From an uncultured Saprospiraceae bacterium (GTDB taxonomy: Bacteria; Bacteroidota; Bacteroidia; Chitinophagales; Saprospiraceae): a stretch of DNA of 45,510 bases. The translations under genes were made by a program, and so were the position numbers. Below are positions 15,216 through 25,066 of this stretch, in pieces (the stretch's first letter is position 1; every line of letters begins with the position of its first letter). The DNA lies in NCBI GenBank assembly GCA_937921775.1, contig CAKZUK010000087.1, positions 1-45,510 of the forward strand. The letters are read 5' to 3'. The notes beneath the pieces were generated by a model that was not told where the DNA came from, did not search any database, and was given only the letters and a program-made list of their open reading frames with translations.

Positions 15216-16772
15216 TCATTTCTTAACAAAATACTTCTGATAATAAGCATTATAACTTTTTTTCCATTCCTTCGCAGCCTTAGTATACAAGCGAGCCAAC
15301 TGCGGTTTCTTATCCGACAAAGATATAGCGTCATTAGTATTAAAGGACTTCGTAGGTAAGAAATAGGTATACAAATCATCAATCTCTTCGAAGTTAGGTT
15401 CTTTATATCGAGCAGTCGAAAAATCTTTCTCTTCTAATGAAGCCAGGAAAATTAAATTTCGAGTTGATTCAATTCCTGGGGTTGCAAGAACTTCTGTTTT
15501 AAAACCAACATCTGATAAAGTTTTGAAAACAGATCGTGCGGCTTTTCCCCTTTCCCCTTTTATAAATCCGTAGAAATTAATCATAACCATTCCACCTGGA
15601 TTTAAAATCTTTTTCGTGTCTTCAAATCCTTCTACAGTAATCAAATGCTCCGGCACTGCTTCACTTAGAAAGGTGTCAAAAATTACGATGTCGTATTTTT
15701 TATCGGTGGTTCGGACATAATGCCTCGCATCATCAATGACCACATTTGTAGAGCGATCAAGGTTGAAATAGTCGAAGGAAATATCTCTGATCCGTTTATC
15801 GATTTCCACGACATCTGTTTCAAAGCCTAGCCGTTGTAATTGTTTGACCAAAGTCCCGCCACCAAGTCCGAGTAAAAGTACGTTTGATTTTTCTGGAAAG
15901 ATAGAAGCTGCCGTTGGAAAATAATGTGCCCAACTCCATATGCTATATTGTAGATCATTTTCGAGACCAACAAAAGTTTGTAAAGTGTTGTTCACAATCA
16001 GGCCTCTTCCTATTCTACTGTCCGGAGTAATGTCATAAGATGGGTGATCAACTACTTTTACTTGGCCGAGAATACCTTCGGATTGATAAAGTACTTTGTA
16101 CTCTTCAACATATCTTTCATTGGGACTAAGGCTTAGAAAAGCACTTAATCCAATTAAGAGCATGGATGCAAACACTTTCTTATTTTTAGAATAGAGTAAA
16201 GATAAGATTGGTAAAATCGCTAGAACGATTCCTGTTATTACAGCAGGAACTGTTAAGCCAAAATTAGGGATAATATAAAAGCCCATCAGGAAGGTCATGA
16301 GAATTCCTCCCAAGGTAGAAATGGCGTAAACGTTTCCTGCATTATTTCCTGCAGAGGTGATTTCCTGAGTAAGTAAATTGATGATGATCGGAGAAACCAT
16401 TCCCATAAACATAAGTGGTGGTAGCATGAAAATACTTAATGAGCTGATGGCCCCTGCTTCAAGCGAAAAATTAATGGTACGATTCATAATTAACTCACTG
16501 GTGAATGGCATCAGCACAAGTAATAGTCCAGCGGCGATCAGTACCCAATATAGCAACGACTTGCTACCTGCGTACTTTTTGGATAGTTTTCCACCAATGA
16601 AATATCCAAGTGTCAGGCCACCCAAGGTCAGGGCCAAAGCTGCAGCCCAGACATATAAAGAAGTACCAAAAAATGGAGCTAATAGTTTTGCACCGATTAA
16701 TTCGCAAGCCATCACGGCACCACCTTCGAGAAAGGAGAGTAAGAAAAGGTATCGTTTGTCAGTTGCTGTCAT
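15216..16772 (-). CDS. Membrane-bound spermidine-synthase-like methyltransferase-fold protein
   Basis: A 518-residue protein with about eight transmembrane helices (residues 8-215) and a C-terminal Rossmann domain of the fused MFS/spermidine-synthase family (about 225-470). The nucleotide loop is LLLGLGGGT (299-307), followed by VVEIDKRI (321-328) and VIDDARHY (345-352). IFDTFLSEAVPEHL (364-377) lies where SpeE has its catalytic Asp (here Asp366). It differs from the protein at 10873, being GLGGG rather than GGGEG and lacking SpeE's PYQ, so an unusual acceptor or a non-aminopropyl function is possible. It is the second membrane-spermidine-synthase-like gene within 5 kb, but does not share an operon with the first. 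It ends at a shared terminator at 15075-15110. Confidence 0.8.
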   Translation of the reverse strand: MTATDKRYLFLLSFLEGGAVMACELIGAKLLAPFFGTSLYVWAAALALTLGGLTLGYFIGGKLSKKYAGSKSLLYWVLIAAGLLLVLMPFTSELIMNRTINFSLEAGAISSLSIFMLPPLMFMGMVSPIIINLLTQEITSAGNNAGNVYAISTLGGILMTFLMGFYIIPNFGLTVPAVITGIVLAILPILSLLYSKNKKVFASMLLIGLSAFLSLSPNERYVEEYKVLYQSEGILGQVKVVDHPSYDITPDSRIGRGLIVNNTLQTFVGLENDLQYSIWSWAHYFPTAASIFPEKSNVLLLGLGGGTLVKQLQRLGFETDVVEIDKRIRDISFDYFNLDRSTNVVIDDARHYVRTTDKKYDIVIFDTFLSEAVPEHLITVEGFEDTKKILNPGGMVMINFYGFIKGERGKAARSVFKTLSDVGFKTEVLATPGIESTRNLIFLASLEEKDFSTARYKEPNFEEIDDLYTYFLPTKSFNTNDAISLSDKKPQLARLYTKAAKEWKKSYNAYYQKYFVKK

Positions 16773-16818
16773 AGTCTGTTTTTAAAAGTGGAAGCGGTTA
16801 GGCTAGCTTCAATGAAAA

Positions 16819-16842
16819 AAGGCGGACCATTAGGTCCGCCTT
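16819..16842 (-). terminator. Leftward terminator of the subtilase gene
   Basis: AAGGCGGACC (16819-16828) and GGTCCGCCTT (16833-16842) form a 10-bp stem with an ATTA loop. It is followed on the minus strand by TTTT and lies 34 bases beyond the subtilase stop. Confidence 0.85.
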
Positions 16843-16875
16843 ACAAAGATTGTATTTTATTTTTAAATTATTCTA

Positions 16876-18108
16876 TTAATGGTGTGCAATATCATCTGCA
16901 TTTCCATCAGGATCACCATTTACTGTCCCATCAGAAGTAATACCTCCGATCAATAAAATTCCACAAACGTGTGGAGCAGCCATTGAAGTACCACTAATGG
17001 TATTGTAACCACCACTCTTCCAAGTAGAATTAATACTTGAACCAGGAGCACAATAGTCAACTGGTGGGTTGCCATAGTTAGAAAAACTTGACCAGTTATC
17101 AGTTGAAGTCATTGATGATACGGTGTAAATATTATTACCATTAGCTCTTGCAGGTGAAGAGTTGTTGGCATTAGTTGATTCATTACCTGCCGCTAAAACG
17201 AATGGGCAAGAAGATGAAGCCGCTATTACAGCGTTATCTAAAGCAGATGATACACCACCACCTAAGCTCATATTTGCAGCATCTCCACTCGAAGCATTAG
17301 CTCCTACGTAGTCAACACCAGCAATTACTCCTGAGTTAGAACCACTACCTCTTCTGTCCAATACACGAACTGAAACAACTGTTGCTCCTGCAGCAACACC
17401 AATAACACCTACGCCATTGTCTATTGCACCAACTGTTCCTGCAACGTGAGTTCCATGACCATTCTGATCATCAGGATTATCAGATTGACCTCCACTTAAG
17501 AAAGATTGGCTTCTAGTTACATCAACATTTAGATCTTCATGATCCAAGTCAATTCCAGAATCAATGATCCAAGCTGTACCTGCATTAGTTCCGTCGATAG
17601 CACCACCAACTCTAGTTACACCCCAAGGTGTTGTTTGGCCACCGCCACCACCGCCTCCTCCTGGAGGTCCGCCCATGGTAACATGGAACATTTGATCTTG
17701 CTCGATGTAGTCTACCTTACTGTCTGCTCTTAGCTGCTCAACTTCTTCAGCGGTTAATTCTAAGGCAATACCTTTGATTGTTTTTACAAAACTTTGCTTA
17801 ATCTCTTTGGATTGGATACTGTTGGTTTCCAAAACTCTGAGGGCCTCTGTTTCTAGTTTTTGCTTATTAACCTTGTAGTTATTCGAATTGATAGATCGAC
17901 TTTCTAAGTTAGCAAAAGCATCTTCTTTGAAAACCACGATATATTGGCCTTCGATTACTTCAGCCTGAGGGTAGGTTATAAGCTCAGCTTGTTCGTCGAT
18001 TTCCAAAGCCACCGTTGGTGCTATTTCGACAGAAGAGTCTTGAGTACAGCTGTAGATCACAAGAGTGAGTGTCAGTAGCATCATTGAGAGAGCAGTAATT
18101 CTTTTCAT
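16876..18108 (-). CDS. Subtilisin-family serine protease, lipoprotein precursor
   Basis: A 410-residue S8 peptidase of the proteinase K/aqualysin type. Residues 1-21 form a lipoprotein signal peptide (VIYSC, Cys21). Residues about 55-142 are an I9 inhibitor prodomain (EGQYIVVFK ... VDYIEQDQ). A Gly-rich linker with eight consecutive glycines (150-157) precedes the protease domain. The triad is Asp183 (IDSGID), His218 (NGHGTHVAG) and Ser375 (GTSMAAPH), with Asn309 as the oxyanion residue. It should mature by cleaving off the prodomain. It lacks a T9SS sorting domain, unlike its neighbours. Lipidation combined with prodomain removal implies either that only the prodomain stays membrane-bound or that the enzyme is released on maturation. 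The gene is a single unit ending at 16819-16842. Confidence 0.92.
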   Translation of the reverse strand: MKRITALSMMLLTLTLVIYSCTQDSSVEIAPTVALEIDEQAELITYPQAEVIEGQYIVVFKEDAFANLESRSINSNNYKVNKQKLETEALRVLETNSIQSKEIKQSFVKTIKGIALELTAEEVEQLRADSKVDYIEQDQMFHVTMGGPPGGGGGGGGQTTPWGVTRVGGAIDGTNAGTAWIIDSGIDLDHEDLNVDVTRSQSFLSGGQSDNPDDQNGHGTHVAGTVGAIDNGVGVIGVAAGATVVSVRVLDRRGSGSNSGVIAGVDYVGANASSGDAANMSLGGGVSSALDNAVIAASSSCPFVLAAGNESTNANNSSPARANGNNIYTVSSMTSTDNWSSFSNYGNPPVDYCAPGSSINSTWKSGGYNTISGTSMAAPHVCGILLIGGITSDGTVNGDPDGNADDIAHH

Positions 18109-18231
18109 AAAATAGGATAATTTTGATTAAATGAATGTAATAAATGTGTATCAATAATTAATTGAAATTTTCTTGAAAGGGGGGCTTGAAAGTTTTTATT
18201 TTAGGCGTCAACGTTTAAATTTAAAGGTTCA

Positions 18232-18269
18232 TTTGACAAATCCCGTGGTAGAACCAAATGATAAAATAA
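18232..18269 (+). repeat. Left-half copy of the speD-upstream dispersed element
   Basis: The 38 bases match 8480-8517 at 33 positions. The shared core is TTTGACA, ATCCCGT, GTAGAA and TAAAATAA in the same order with no gap. No protein frame is shared, so the conservation is at DNA level. Confidence 0.6.
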
Positions 18270-18651
18270 CGAGCTTAAATAACTTCGTTACTTTAGATTT
18301 GACGTGAATATTCAAACTTATTTAGTCGTTTTGGGGAATTGAAACGTACAGCTTATATTTGGTATTCTTGAGGTAAGAAAGAATGAAGTTAAGAAAAAAA
18401 AATTATTATTGCTTGTTTTGTGTGGATATTTTAGCTGATGGCAGTATAAATATTGGTGAGAACTTTAAGCGCGGTGCTTTTTCCTGTTTTTAGAATTGAT
18501 TTCTGTGCTTAACGTTTTTGTGTTTTTACTCTTAGATTCTTTGAAATCAACTCATTTTAGCTGTTACCGTAGAGGCTAGTGGGAGTTTACTCTTTATAAT
18601 GGCGAACTAATCATGAGGCTACATGTTAATGTACGCTTATGAAAAAAAAGA

Positions 18652-18672
18652 CGCAGAGGAAAACCCTCTGCG
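18652..18672 (-). terminator. Leftward terminator downstream of the 1088-residue T9SS gene
   Basis: CGCAGAGG (18652-18659) pairs with CCTCTGCG (18665-18672). The minus strand then runs into eight T after two bases. It is 317 bases beyond the stop codon, so the transcript carries an unusually long 3' end. Confidence 0.75.
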
Positions 18673-18988
18673 CCGAATAAATGCAACATTCCATAATTTT
18701 TAAGTTCTTTCGAGTATCAGAGTTTTTGGTTTAATAAAACCTAACTGATCTGATAAATTTCTTTTTTATTAGCCCCGACTAAATCGTCGGGGCCAATAAA
18801 CTCTAACGTCCTCCCTAGCACGGTCGAGTTTTTGCTTTATATTTTTTGAAGTTCTTTATTGCAATCCTGTGGAAGATACCCGTCTGACTAAAAATCAGAC
18901 AAGTACCAACCTAATTCAGCCTGACATTCGATTCTTTTACCGAATATCAAGTAGCCAAACCTTTGTCCGGCTACCTTTTTTCCTCGGA

Positions 18989-21900
18989 TTATAATTTAAT
19001 GAGCTTCTGAATCAATAAATCATTTTCCGCTTGAATACTAATAATATATGTTCCTACAGGATTATTTTTCATATCTATCTTACGGTAGTGTTCGCCAGCA
19101 GACTCGCGAGTCGGGCTTGCTTTGTAAATAACTTTCCCGGTCAATATTTCTTTAATTTCGTAACGCACTTCTGTCGCATTCTCTAATGTGTAATGCAAAT
19201 ACAGCTCATCATTTACCGGATTAGGGTAGAGGCTGAAGCCTGTCAAGGTTTCATTATCTTCAAGCCCAGAAGTCATGATCATAATGTTTGTCGTAACCAT
19301 ACTATCGCAGCTGTTGAATGAAGGATAAGTTTGGGTAAACGTTGTATCCTGATCATAAATAACACCTTCATAAGGAATGCCAGTCAATAGGACGGTATCG
19401 ATGGTCGTGTATGCATTTGGCAACACTTCAATTCCTGCAATCTCCCAAAGGTCATATGAACCGAATGAAATAGTATCCAAAATTACCGTATCATTTTGCA
19501 AAATGAATTGATCGTTGTAAAGAGTACCTGTACATAGTTCCAAAAGAAATGGTTGGTATATAATTTCTTTTTCTACTGTATGTAATACCATGTTGCTCAC
19601 CAAGTCTTTTCCATCAGCATGTAGGCTGAGCTGATTGATAATTTCAGTCTCCGCTTCCAAGTCTTCTTTTTGACTGACTCTGAATTTTACAAAGAGGTGC
19701 GATAGATCTTCGTTCTCCAAGCTATCAAGTAATTGCAAGTTGTTGAATCTAAATCGCAAGATACCCTCACCTACTATTTCGAAATCATAATCATGACTGG
19801 ACGAACCAGGCTGTATTGTTGTGATGTCCAGCTCAGTTGGAATTCTATTTTCAATAATGACTTGCTGAACAGTATCGCCACAAGTATTTTGGAAACGAAT
19901 GAGGTATTCAATATCCTGATTCGGTTTAATGTAGTTTTCAATATGATGCCCTTTTGGGAAAGCGCGTAGCATTGGCGGTAAGCCTGATTCGACACTTTCT
20001 TGCTTGTCGTCAGAGCGATGTGCATTCGCGTCATCTTCTGCGAATTGATTGACATATCCAAGGCTAATTCCACCAGACATGTTCGTTGAGCATCCTTCCA
20101 CTGTTACGCTTGGTGCACTACGTCCCGGATGATTATCCGACTGTTGTGCTTCAAGTCTTAGGGTATTGCCTTCAGCTAGATGTGTGACGGTGAGTACATC
20201 ACCAGAAGGCAGATCGACGGGGCCAGCTAACTCAACAAGGTCATCAATAATGATAATATAATGTTGAAGACTGGTCATGTCAGAACCTTCATTCGTCACC
20301 GTGAATTTTACAGAGTCACCAATACATTCAGCATCCACGCTAAGGGAAGAATTGTCCCAGCCAGAGCTTGGTATGCAGAAAAGGTTAGGAACCATGTTGA
20401 GCTCAAGCCCATGTGTTTGTCCAGCGATTGGCGCAAGGCAGTCGAGGTTGACATTGATCTGAAAACTATCGCAGGCGCCTGGAGGAACCGTTCCAATTCC
20501 TACCGTCAATAAATTGCCTGTAAGTGTGTAAGGTTGGGAAACAGAATTTAAAACGAAATCGTCGTCTAATTCAATTTCTGCGAAAGTGCCAAAGCCAGAA
20601 ACTGTTCCTGTATTGCAATAGCGAACGGTGTAAACCGCATCTTCACAAGCTTGTAAGAATGGTGTTGAAATGTCTGCTTCTAAGTAGTAGCAGTTGGTTT
20701 CAGCTTCCGCTGAAAAGTCAACATTGAGTGTATCGTAATAAGAAGTGACGTTTAAGTTTTGTTCTAAACCACAGCCGATTGTACCTGTCCAGTAATTGTT
20801 AGGTGCAATTACCGAAATATCATAATTACCTGTGTCTAGTAAAACAGCGTAATCTCCATTGATATCTGTGGTGGCATAAAAAGTTCGATCATCGCTTTTC
20901 AGCACAACTAGCCAATCGTTCAAGCCATCTTCCCCCATGTCTTCTTGACAATTACCATCTGTGTCCCAAAAGACCGAACCTTCAATGTTGGTGGTTAATG
21001 TTTCACCATTAGGGCCTGTTTTGAGTATGTATATATTGCTGGTAGCTTCTGGAAAATTATCCAAGCTTCTATCTTGCGCAGCAATAAGGAAGCCACCATC
21101 AGAGTGCTTGCTCATGTGGTTGACATTGTCTAGGTTGGAACCACCTTCGTAAACTTTTTGATTCAGGGAGTCACCGTTCACGTCCGTAAATATCATAATG
21201 ATGTCAAGCGAATCACTTCCCCAGCTTCTAGTAGAACCAGCTAAGGCATAGCCCCCTGTTTGAGTCTGTACGGCGTAGCTACCCCATTCTCCAAGGGTGC
21301 CTCCAATTTGATTGCTCCAAGCGAAACTACCATTCGCATTTACTTTTAGGAGGTACATATCAGAGTCACCAGTAGGTTTGAAAGTTGCTCCGGATATGAT
21401 AAATCCATCGTCATTGGTTGGTTCAATGCTGAATCCTTGGTTTTCTACGTCAGTTTGGCCAAATTCATTGTCCCAAAGGATAGTGCCATCTGCATCTAAC
21501 TTTACAACGCGAACGTTGGATACGTTTGGACCACCAGCATTGTATGAAGTACCGACAGCAACAAAGCCGCCGTCTGTAGAATTAGTAATGTCATAACATT
21601 TATCATCAAAGGCTCCACCAATTCTACGGTCCCATTGTATATTACCAGTCGCGTTTACTTTTACAATCCAGTAATCGTCTTCTCCAAAACTAGCTTCACT
21701 TACATCTCCACTTATATCTGAGTTAATCCAACCACCAAATACATATCCTCCATCGTTACTAGTAGTGACACAGTGGATTCGGTCAAAACCGTCTCCGCCA
21801 TATTCCTGTTCCCATTCTACTGCTCCCTCAGAGCTTACTTTTATTAGATAACATTCAGCATTGCCAGAACCTGCCATTTCATAGGTGAAGCCACCAAGGA

Positions 21901-22255
21901 TGAAACCACCGTCAGAAGTGAGTGCCATGGTGCGCACTTCATCGTAGGTGTTTGTACCAAGAGTGTTTTCCCAAATCAGATTACCGAATGGGTCGAGTTT
22001 AGTAATATAAATTTCATCCGAGCTTGCTCCATCTCCAATGTGGCCAGCTACAACGATATCGCCTTCTAGCGTTTCTAAAATGCTATTCGCATAGTTGGTG
22101 GTATCACTTATGGTGATGAATTTCTCCCATTGTTGGGCATGTAGGGTAGTGCTTTGGAAGCTAGTTGTTAAAAACAACAATACGAGGACAGCTATACTTT
22201 TGTGCAGTATAGATGGTAGGATTCGTCCTTTAGTTTGTTGTTTTTGTCTAATCAC
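18989..22255 (-). CDS. Giant secreted repeat protein with SBBP-like propeller and T9SS domain
   Basis: A 1088-residue protein with a long basic n-region and signal peptide (hydrophobic 19-33, cleavage near LHAQ at 41). Residues about 45-420 hold seven or so repeats of the pattern W-x-x-x-x-G-G-x-x-x-D plus DGGFVxxG, the motif of predicted beta-propeller proteins in Bacteroidota. An SdrD/Cna-B-like segment follows (DTDGNCQEDMGEDGLNDW, about 430-505), then DUF11/DUF7619-like domains (NPNQDIEYLIRFQN region). A type A T9SS sorting domain starts at SLYPNPVNDE (about 1008). It is exported across the outer membrane and probably surface-attached. Ligand or role is unknown. It is divergent from the unknown gene at 22447. 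Confidence 0.88.
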   Translation of the reverse strand: MIRQKQQTKGRILPSILHKSIAVLVLLFLTTSFQSTTLHAQQWEKFITISDTTNYANSILETLEGDIVVAGHIGDGASSDEIYITKLDPFGNLIWENTLGTNTYDEVRTMALTSDGGFILGGFTYEMAGSGNAECYLIKVSSEGAVEWEQEYGGDGFDRIHCVTTSNDGGYVFGGWINSDISGDVSEASFGEDDYWIVKVNATGNIQWDRRIGGAFDDKCYDITNSTDGGFVAVGTSYNAGGPNVSNVRVVKLDADGTILWDNEFGQTDVENQGFSIEPTNDDGFIISGATFKPTGDSDMYLLKVNANGSFAWSNQIGGTLGEWGSYAVQTQTGGYALAGSTRSWGSDSLDIIMIFTDVNGDSLNQKVYEGGSNLDNVNHMSKHSDGGFLIAAQDRSLDNFPEATSNIYILKTGPNGETLTTNIEGSVFWDTDGNCQEDMGEDGLNDWLVVLKSDDRTFYATTDINGDYAVLLDTGNYDISVIAPNNYWTGTIGCGLEQNLNVTSYYDTLNVDFSAEAETNCYYLEADISTPFLQACEDAVYTVRYCNTGTVSGFGTFAEIELDDDFVLNSVSQPYTLTGNLLTVGIGTVPPGACDSFQINVNLDCLAPIAGQTHGLELNMVPNLFCIPSSGWDNSSLSVDAECIGDSVKFTVTNEGSDMTSLQHYIIIIDDLVELAGPVDLPSGDVLTVTHLAEGNTLRLEAQQSDNHPGRSAPSVTVEGCSTNMSGGISLGYVNQFAEDDANAHRSDDKQESVESGLPPMLRAFPKGHHIENYIKPNQDIEYLIRFQNTCGDTVQQVIIENRIPTELDITTIQPGSSSHDYDFEIVGEGILRFRFNNLQLLDSLENEDLSHLFVKFRVSQKEDLEAETEIINQLSLHADGKDLVSNMVLHTVEKEIIYQPFLLELCTGTLYNDQFILQNDTVILDTISFGSYDLWEIAGIEVLPNAYTTIDTVLLTGIPYEGVIYDQDTTFTQTYPSFNSCDSMVTTNIMIMTSGLEDNETLTGFSLYPNPVNDELYLHYTLENATEVRYEIKEILTGKVIYKASPTRESAGEHYRKIDMKNNPVGTYIISIQAENDLLIQKLIKL

Positions 22256-22446
22256 GATTTTGTTTGTTTTACTGGACTGTTTAGTTGATGTCCTTTTCTG
22301 TATACAAATATTCGGCTATTTCGTGCCTGAAACAACAACAGAAAAGAGAGTTTGCCAATCGGTTAGTTGAAAATTAATTTTTATTATACCTTGATAATCA
22401 GTTGTTTTTGATTATTTTGGTTCAAATATTGCCAATAAATACTCTT

Positions 22447-23856
22447 ATGAATAATAGCCAATTAATTGAAGTTTTTAAGGTTTTAAAACCAAAAGAGCGC
22501 AAATTGCTGGGAAAATATGTTAGATCTCCCTTATTTAATACCCGTCCTGATGTTGTCAAGCTGTATGAATACCTTAATGAGCTATATCCTTTTAGCAAAA
22601 TGGAGCGGCTGACTAAGTCGCTTGCGTATAAATGGGTTTTCCCAAAGACGGATTACGATGAGAAGAAGATTCGTTATACGATGTCTTTTTTGTTTAAAGC
22701 GATGAAAGGCTTTTTGGCTTATCAAGAATTTTTGCAAGAGCCATTGAATGAGCAGTTGTATTTGACCCGTTTTTTTAAAAACAGAGGCCTAGAGCGATCA
22801 TTCAATAGTGAGGTCAAAAACATGAGTGAATTGTTGGAAGTACAGCCATTTAGAAGCTCCAGCTATCATTACAAAAATTATCAATTGCATTATGAAAAGT
22901 TTGATTTCTCTATCAACCAGAAGAGAGAAGCAACCGATAGTGCTCAGATTTTATCTGATGAGATGACTACTTTTTTTATTGTTAATAAATTGAAATTGAG
23001 CTGTTCGACTGTTCTGCTATCCAAGGTTTCACAAAGTGAATATCAACAAGATTTGATTGAAGAGGTGTTGCACCATGTAGAGGCAAATGACTATTCTGAT
23101 ATCCCGGCAATTGAAGTTTATTATTATGCTTATAAAACGCTGACAAGTTCCTCGCCTGAATCATATTATCGAAGCCTTCGGGAAGTCATGAATAAGTACC
23201 ATGCCTTTTTTCCAAAGGCAGATTTGATTGATATTTATTTGATTGCTACTAATTTTTGTATCAAACAATATAGTAATGGTAAACGTGAATATTTTACGGA
23301 ACTTTTTAATTTATACAAAAAAGGTTTGGAACTAGATATTTATATTGAGAGTGGTGTCATTCCAAGGTTTATGTACAAAAATATTGTTACTGCTGGATTA
23401 ATTGAAAGAGACTTTGATTGGGTGGAGGCATTTATTTATAACTACAAAGATAAGTTGGAAGAGAAGTATCGTGAAGCCACTTTTGTATTCAATTTGGCTA
23501 ATATGCATTATTACAAACTTGAGTACAGGAAGGCGATGGAGCTTTTGCGAGAAGTTGTTTTTGATGATATATTAACGGACCTTGCTGCTCGACGTGTATT
23601 GCTGAAAATATATTATGAGTTGAATGAATTTGAAGTGTTGGGGTCTTTTTTAGATGCTTTAAAAAACTTTCTCTACCGTCATAAAGAAATCAATTATCAC
23701 AAGCAAAATTATTTAAATTTAGTGAAGTTTACTCGACGTTTGATTAATGTAAATCCCTACGACAAAGATGCGGTGAAAAAGTTGAAATCAGAGATCGAAC
23801 AGGAACCTAAGCTTCATGAGAAAAATTGGCTTGGTGTACAAGTGGGGAAGCTGTAG
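22447..23856 (+). CDS. Cytosolic helical-repeat protein of unknown function
   Basis: I start at the ATG at 22447 (MNNSQLIEVFKVLKPKERK), giving 469 residues. An upstream in-frame ATG at 22402 adds a hydrophobic 15-mer that does not look like a signal peptide. The protein is almost entirely helical, rich in Lys, Glu, Tyr and Phe, with TPR-like pairs of helices. It has no membrane segment, Cys cluster or enzymatic motif. The opening pattern (about 50 residues ending near LYPF) is one I associate with hypothetical proteins common in Saprospiria. It may be a scaffold. It shares a promoter region with the divergent T9SS gene. There is no evidence for a specific function. Confidence 0.7.
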   Translation: MNNSQLIEVFKVLKPKERKLLGKYVRSPLFNTRPDVVKLYEYLNELYPFSKMERLTKSLAYKWVFPKTDYDEKKIRYTMSFLFKAMKGFLAYQEFLQEPLNEQLYLTRFFKNRGLERSFNSEVKNMSELLEVQPFRSSSYHYKNYQLHYEKFDFSINQKREATDSAQILSDEMTTFFIVNKLKLSCSTVLLSKVSQSEYQQDLIEEVLHHVEANDYSDIPAIEVYYYAYKTLTSSSPESYYRSLREVMNKYHAFFPKADLIDIYLIATNFCIKQYSNGKREYFTELFNLYKKGLELDIYIESGVIPRFMYKNIVTAGLIERDFDWVEAFIYNYKDKLEEKYREATFVFNLANMHYYKLEYRKAMELLREVVFDDILTDLAARRVLLKIYYELNEFEVLGSFLDALKNFLYRHKEINYHKQNYLNLVKFTRRLINVNPYDKDAVKKLKSEIEQEPKLHEKNWLGVQVGKL

Positions 23857-23995
23857 TAATTAGAATAGCTGTCTATCGTAAGTACTGTGTTTGATCCCTG
23901 TCAGAGGGCCTTCTGATTTTAAGTCATATCTTGGCTGGAGGCTGATTTGGCTAGCTATCAGATAGACTCGATAGGTTCTAAGTCAAATTTCTCTT

Positions 23996-25066
23996 TTACT
24001 TTGAAGTCATTTTATTAATCTCAATAAAGTACTTGCGTAAATTGATAAAACGCCGCGCAATCTCTCGCTGCGACTGATAAGCAACACCTCGCTTATGATT
24101 TGCTTGACTGATCTGGAAAATCGTACGCCAATACCAAATGATTTCTTTCAGGGCACCAAAATAACTAATCTTGCTAGCATCGTAAATATGTGTTGGTTCA
24201 GAACAAGTACCATTGAGTTCGATAATCTTGATGTTTTTTCCTTTTTTTAAATCATCCAAGTTTGGGCATTTGATGTCGAATCTACCATAGTAAAAACCAT
24301 CAATGCGTTTACTGATTTTGTCAAAAGTATTAATCAGCTCATCATCAATTAAGTGACTGCCATTGATGAACATAGTTCCTTTAGAATGATTGCCAATGAC
24401 ACCAAGTGCTATGCGTTTTCCTTTTGCAGGGACTTTTTTCAATAAATCGGAATTACTTTGTTGTAACGTTTTTAGTTGGAGTATCGCTCTTGATTTTTCT
24501 TTCATCAATTCTTCTACAGTGGAGTGATTGTCGCCAATCACTGAAAGAAACTCTTTTAAGGTAAATGAAGTAATGGTCCCTTTCTCCTCATCAGGGTGTC
24601 GAATATAAAAAACACCGAACTCTTGCATATCTTCTATTAATTCTTGTATGATAAAATCCAGTTTATATTGAAGAAGAAATTCCTGTAATTGTATTGGAGT
24701 ATGAATTTTTTTAACCAGAAGGCCTCGATATCCTAGGTCAGGTTTGACGATTAGTGGATAGCTGATATTTTGATCGTGTAGCCTTTCATTTAGATTAGTT
24801 ATTTCGTCATTCTTTTTGAAAAGAATAGAACGGGGACACATCTCATTTGGATACAATTGCATTGCTTCAAATTTCGATTCAAGTCCAATGCCACCAGTAT
24901 CAATGCCTGGATTTGCAGCAGTAAAAAATACTAGATTGCGAGCTCTAAACTGATACCATGGAATGTAAAAATACATCGGCCAATAAAATAGCTTAGAAGG
25001 CCAGTACTCCCATTGAGTAAGACGAATGTATCGACTACTTTTTTTATAGTTCTGCCAGAAGCTCAT
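23996..25066 (-). CDS. ATP-grasp family ligase (D-Ala-D-Ala ligase-like)
   Basis: Taking the ATG at 25066 (MSFWQNYKKSSRY) gives 356 residues and a 23-base overlap with the upstream NRDE gene. Longer in-frame starts at 25102, 25114 and 25177 would overlap it more. The fold is visible from YPLIVKPDLGYRG (adenine and glycine-rich loop), DFIIQELI, then GRFDIKC and IIELNGTCSEPTHIYD (metal-binding Glu and Asn). It should form an amide, ester or thioester bond with ATP. The substrates are unknown; the N-terminal 90 residues are aromatic-rich and unlike D-Ala ligases. The overlap with the NRDE gene implies translational coupling. Confidence 0.78.
   Translation of the reverse strand: MSFWQNYKKSSRYIRLTQWEYWPSKLFYWPMYFYIPWYQFRARNLVFFTAANPGIDTGGIGLESKFEAMQLYPNEMCPRSILFKKNDEITNLNERLHDQNISYPLIVKPDLGYRGLLVKKIHTPIQLQEFLLQYKLDFIIQELIEDMQEFGVFYIRHPDEEKGTITSFTLKEFLSVIGDNHSTVEELMKEKSRAILQLKTLQQSNSDLLKKVPAKGKRIALGVIGNHSKGTMFINGSHLIDDELINTFDKISKRIDGFYYGRFDIKCPNLDDLKKGKNIKIIELNGTCSEPTHIYDASKISYFGALKEIIWYWRTIFQISQANHKRGVAYQSQREIARRFINLRKYFIEINKMTSK

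Larger units (their letters stand above)
18109..18988. other. Long hairpin-rich intergenic region
   Basis: Eight hundred and eighty bases without a supported ORF. The left part holds the promoter side of the subtilase gene and a repeat fragment at 18232-18269. The right third is the leftward 3' region of the large T9SS gene. It contains in series GTAGCC/GGCTAC (18952-18973), GTCTGA/TCAGAC (about 18884-18901), GCCCCGAC/GTCGGGGC (18772-18793) and finally the terminator at 18652-18672. This is either a ~330-base structured 3' UTR or a separate small RNA. Confidence 0.45.
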
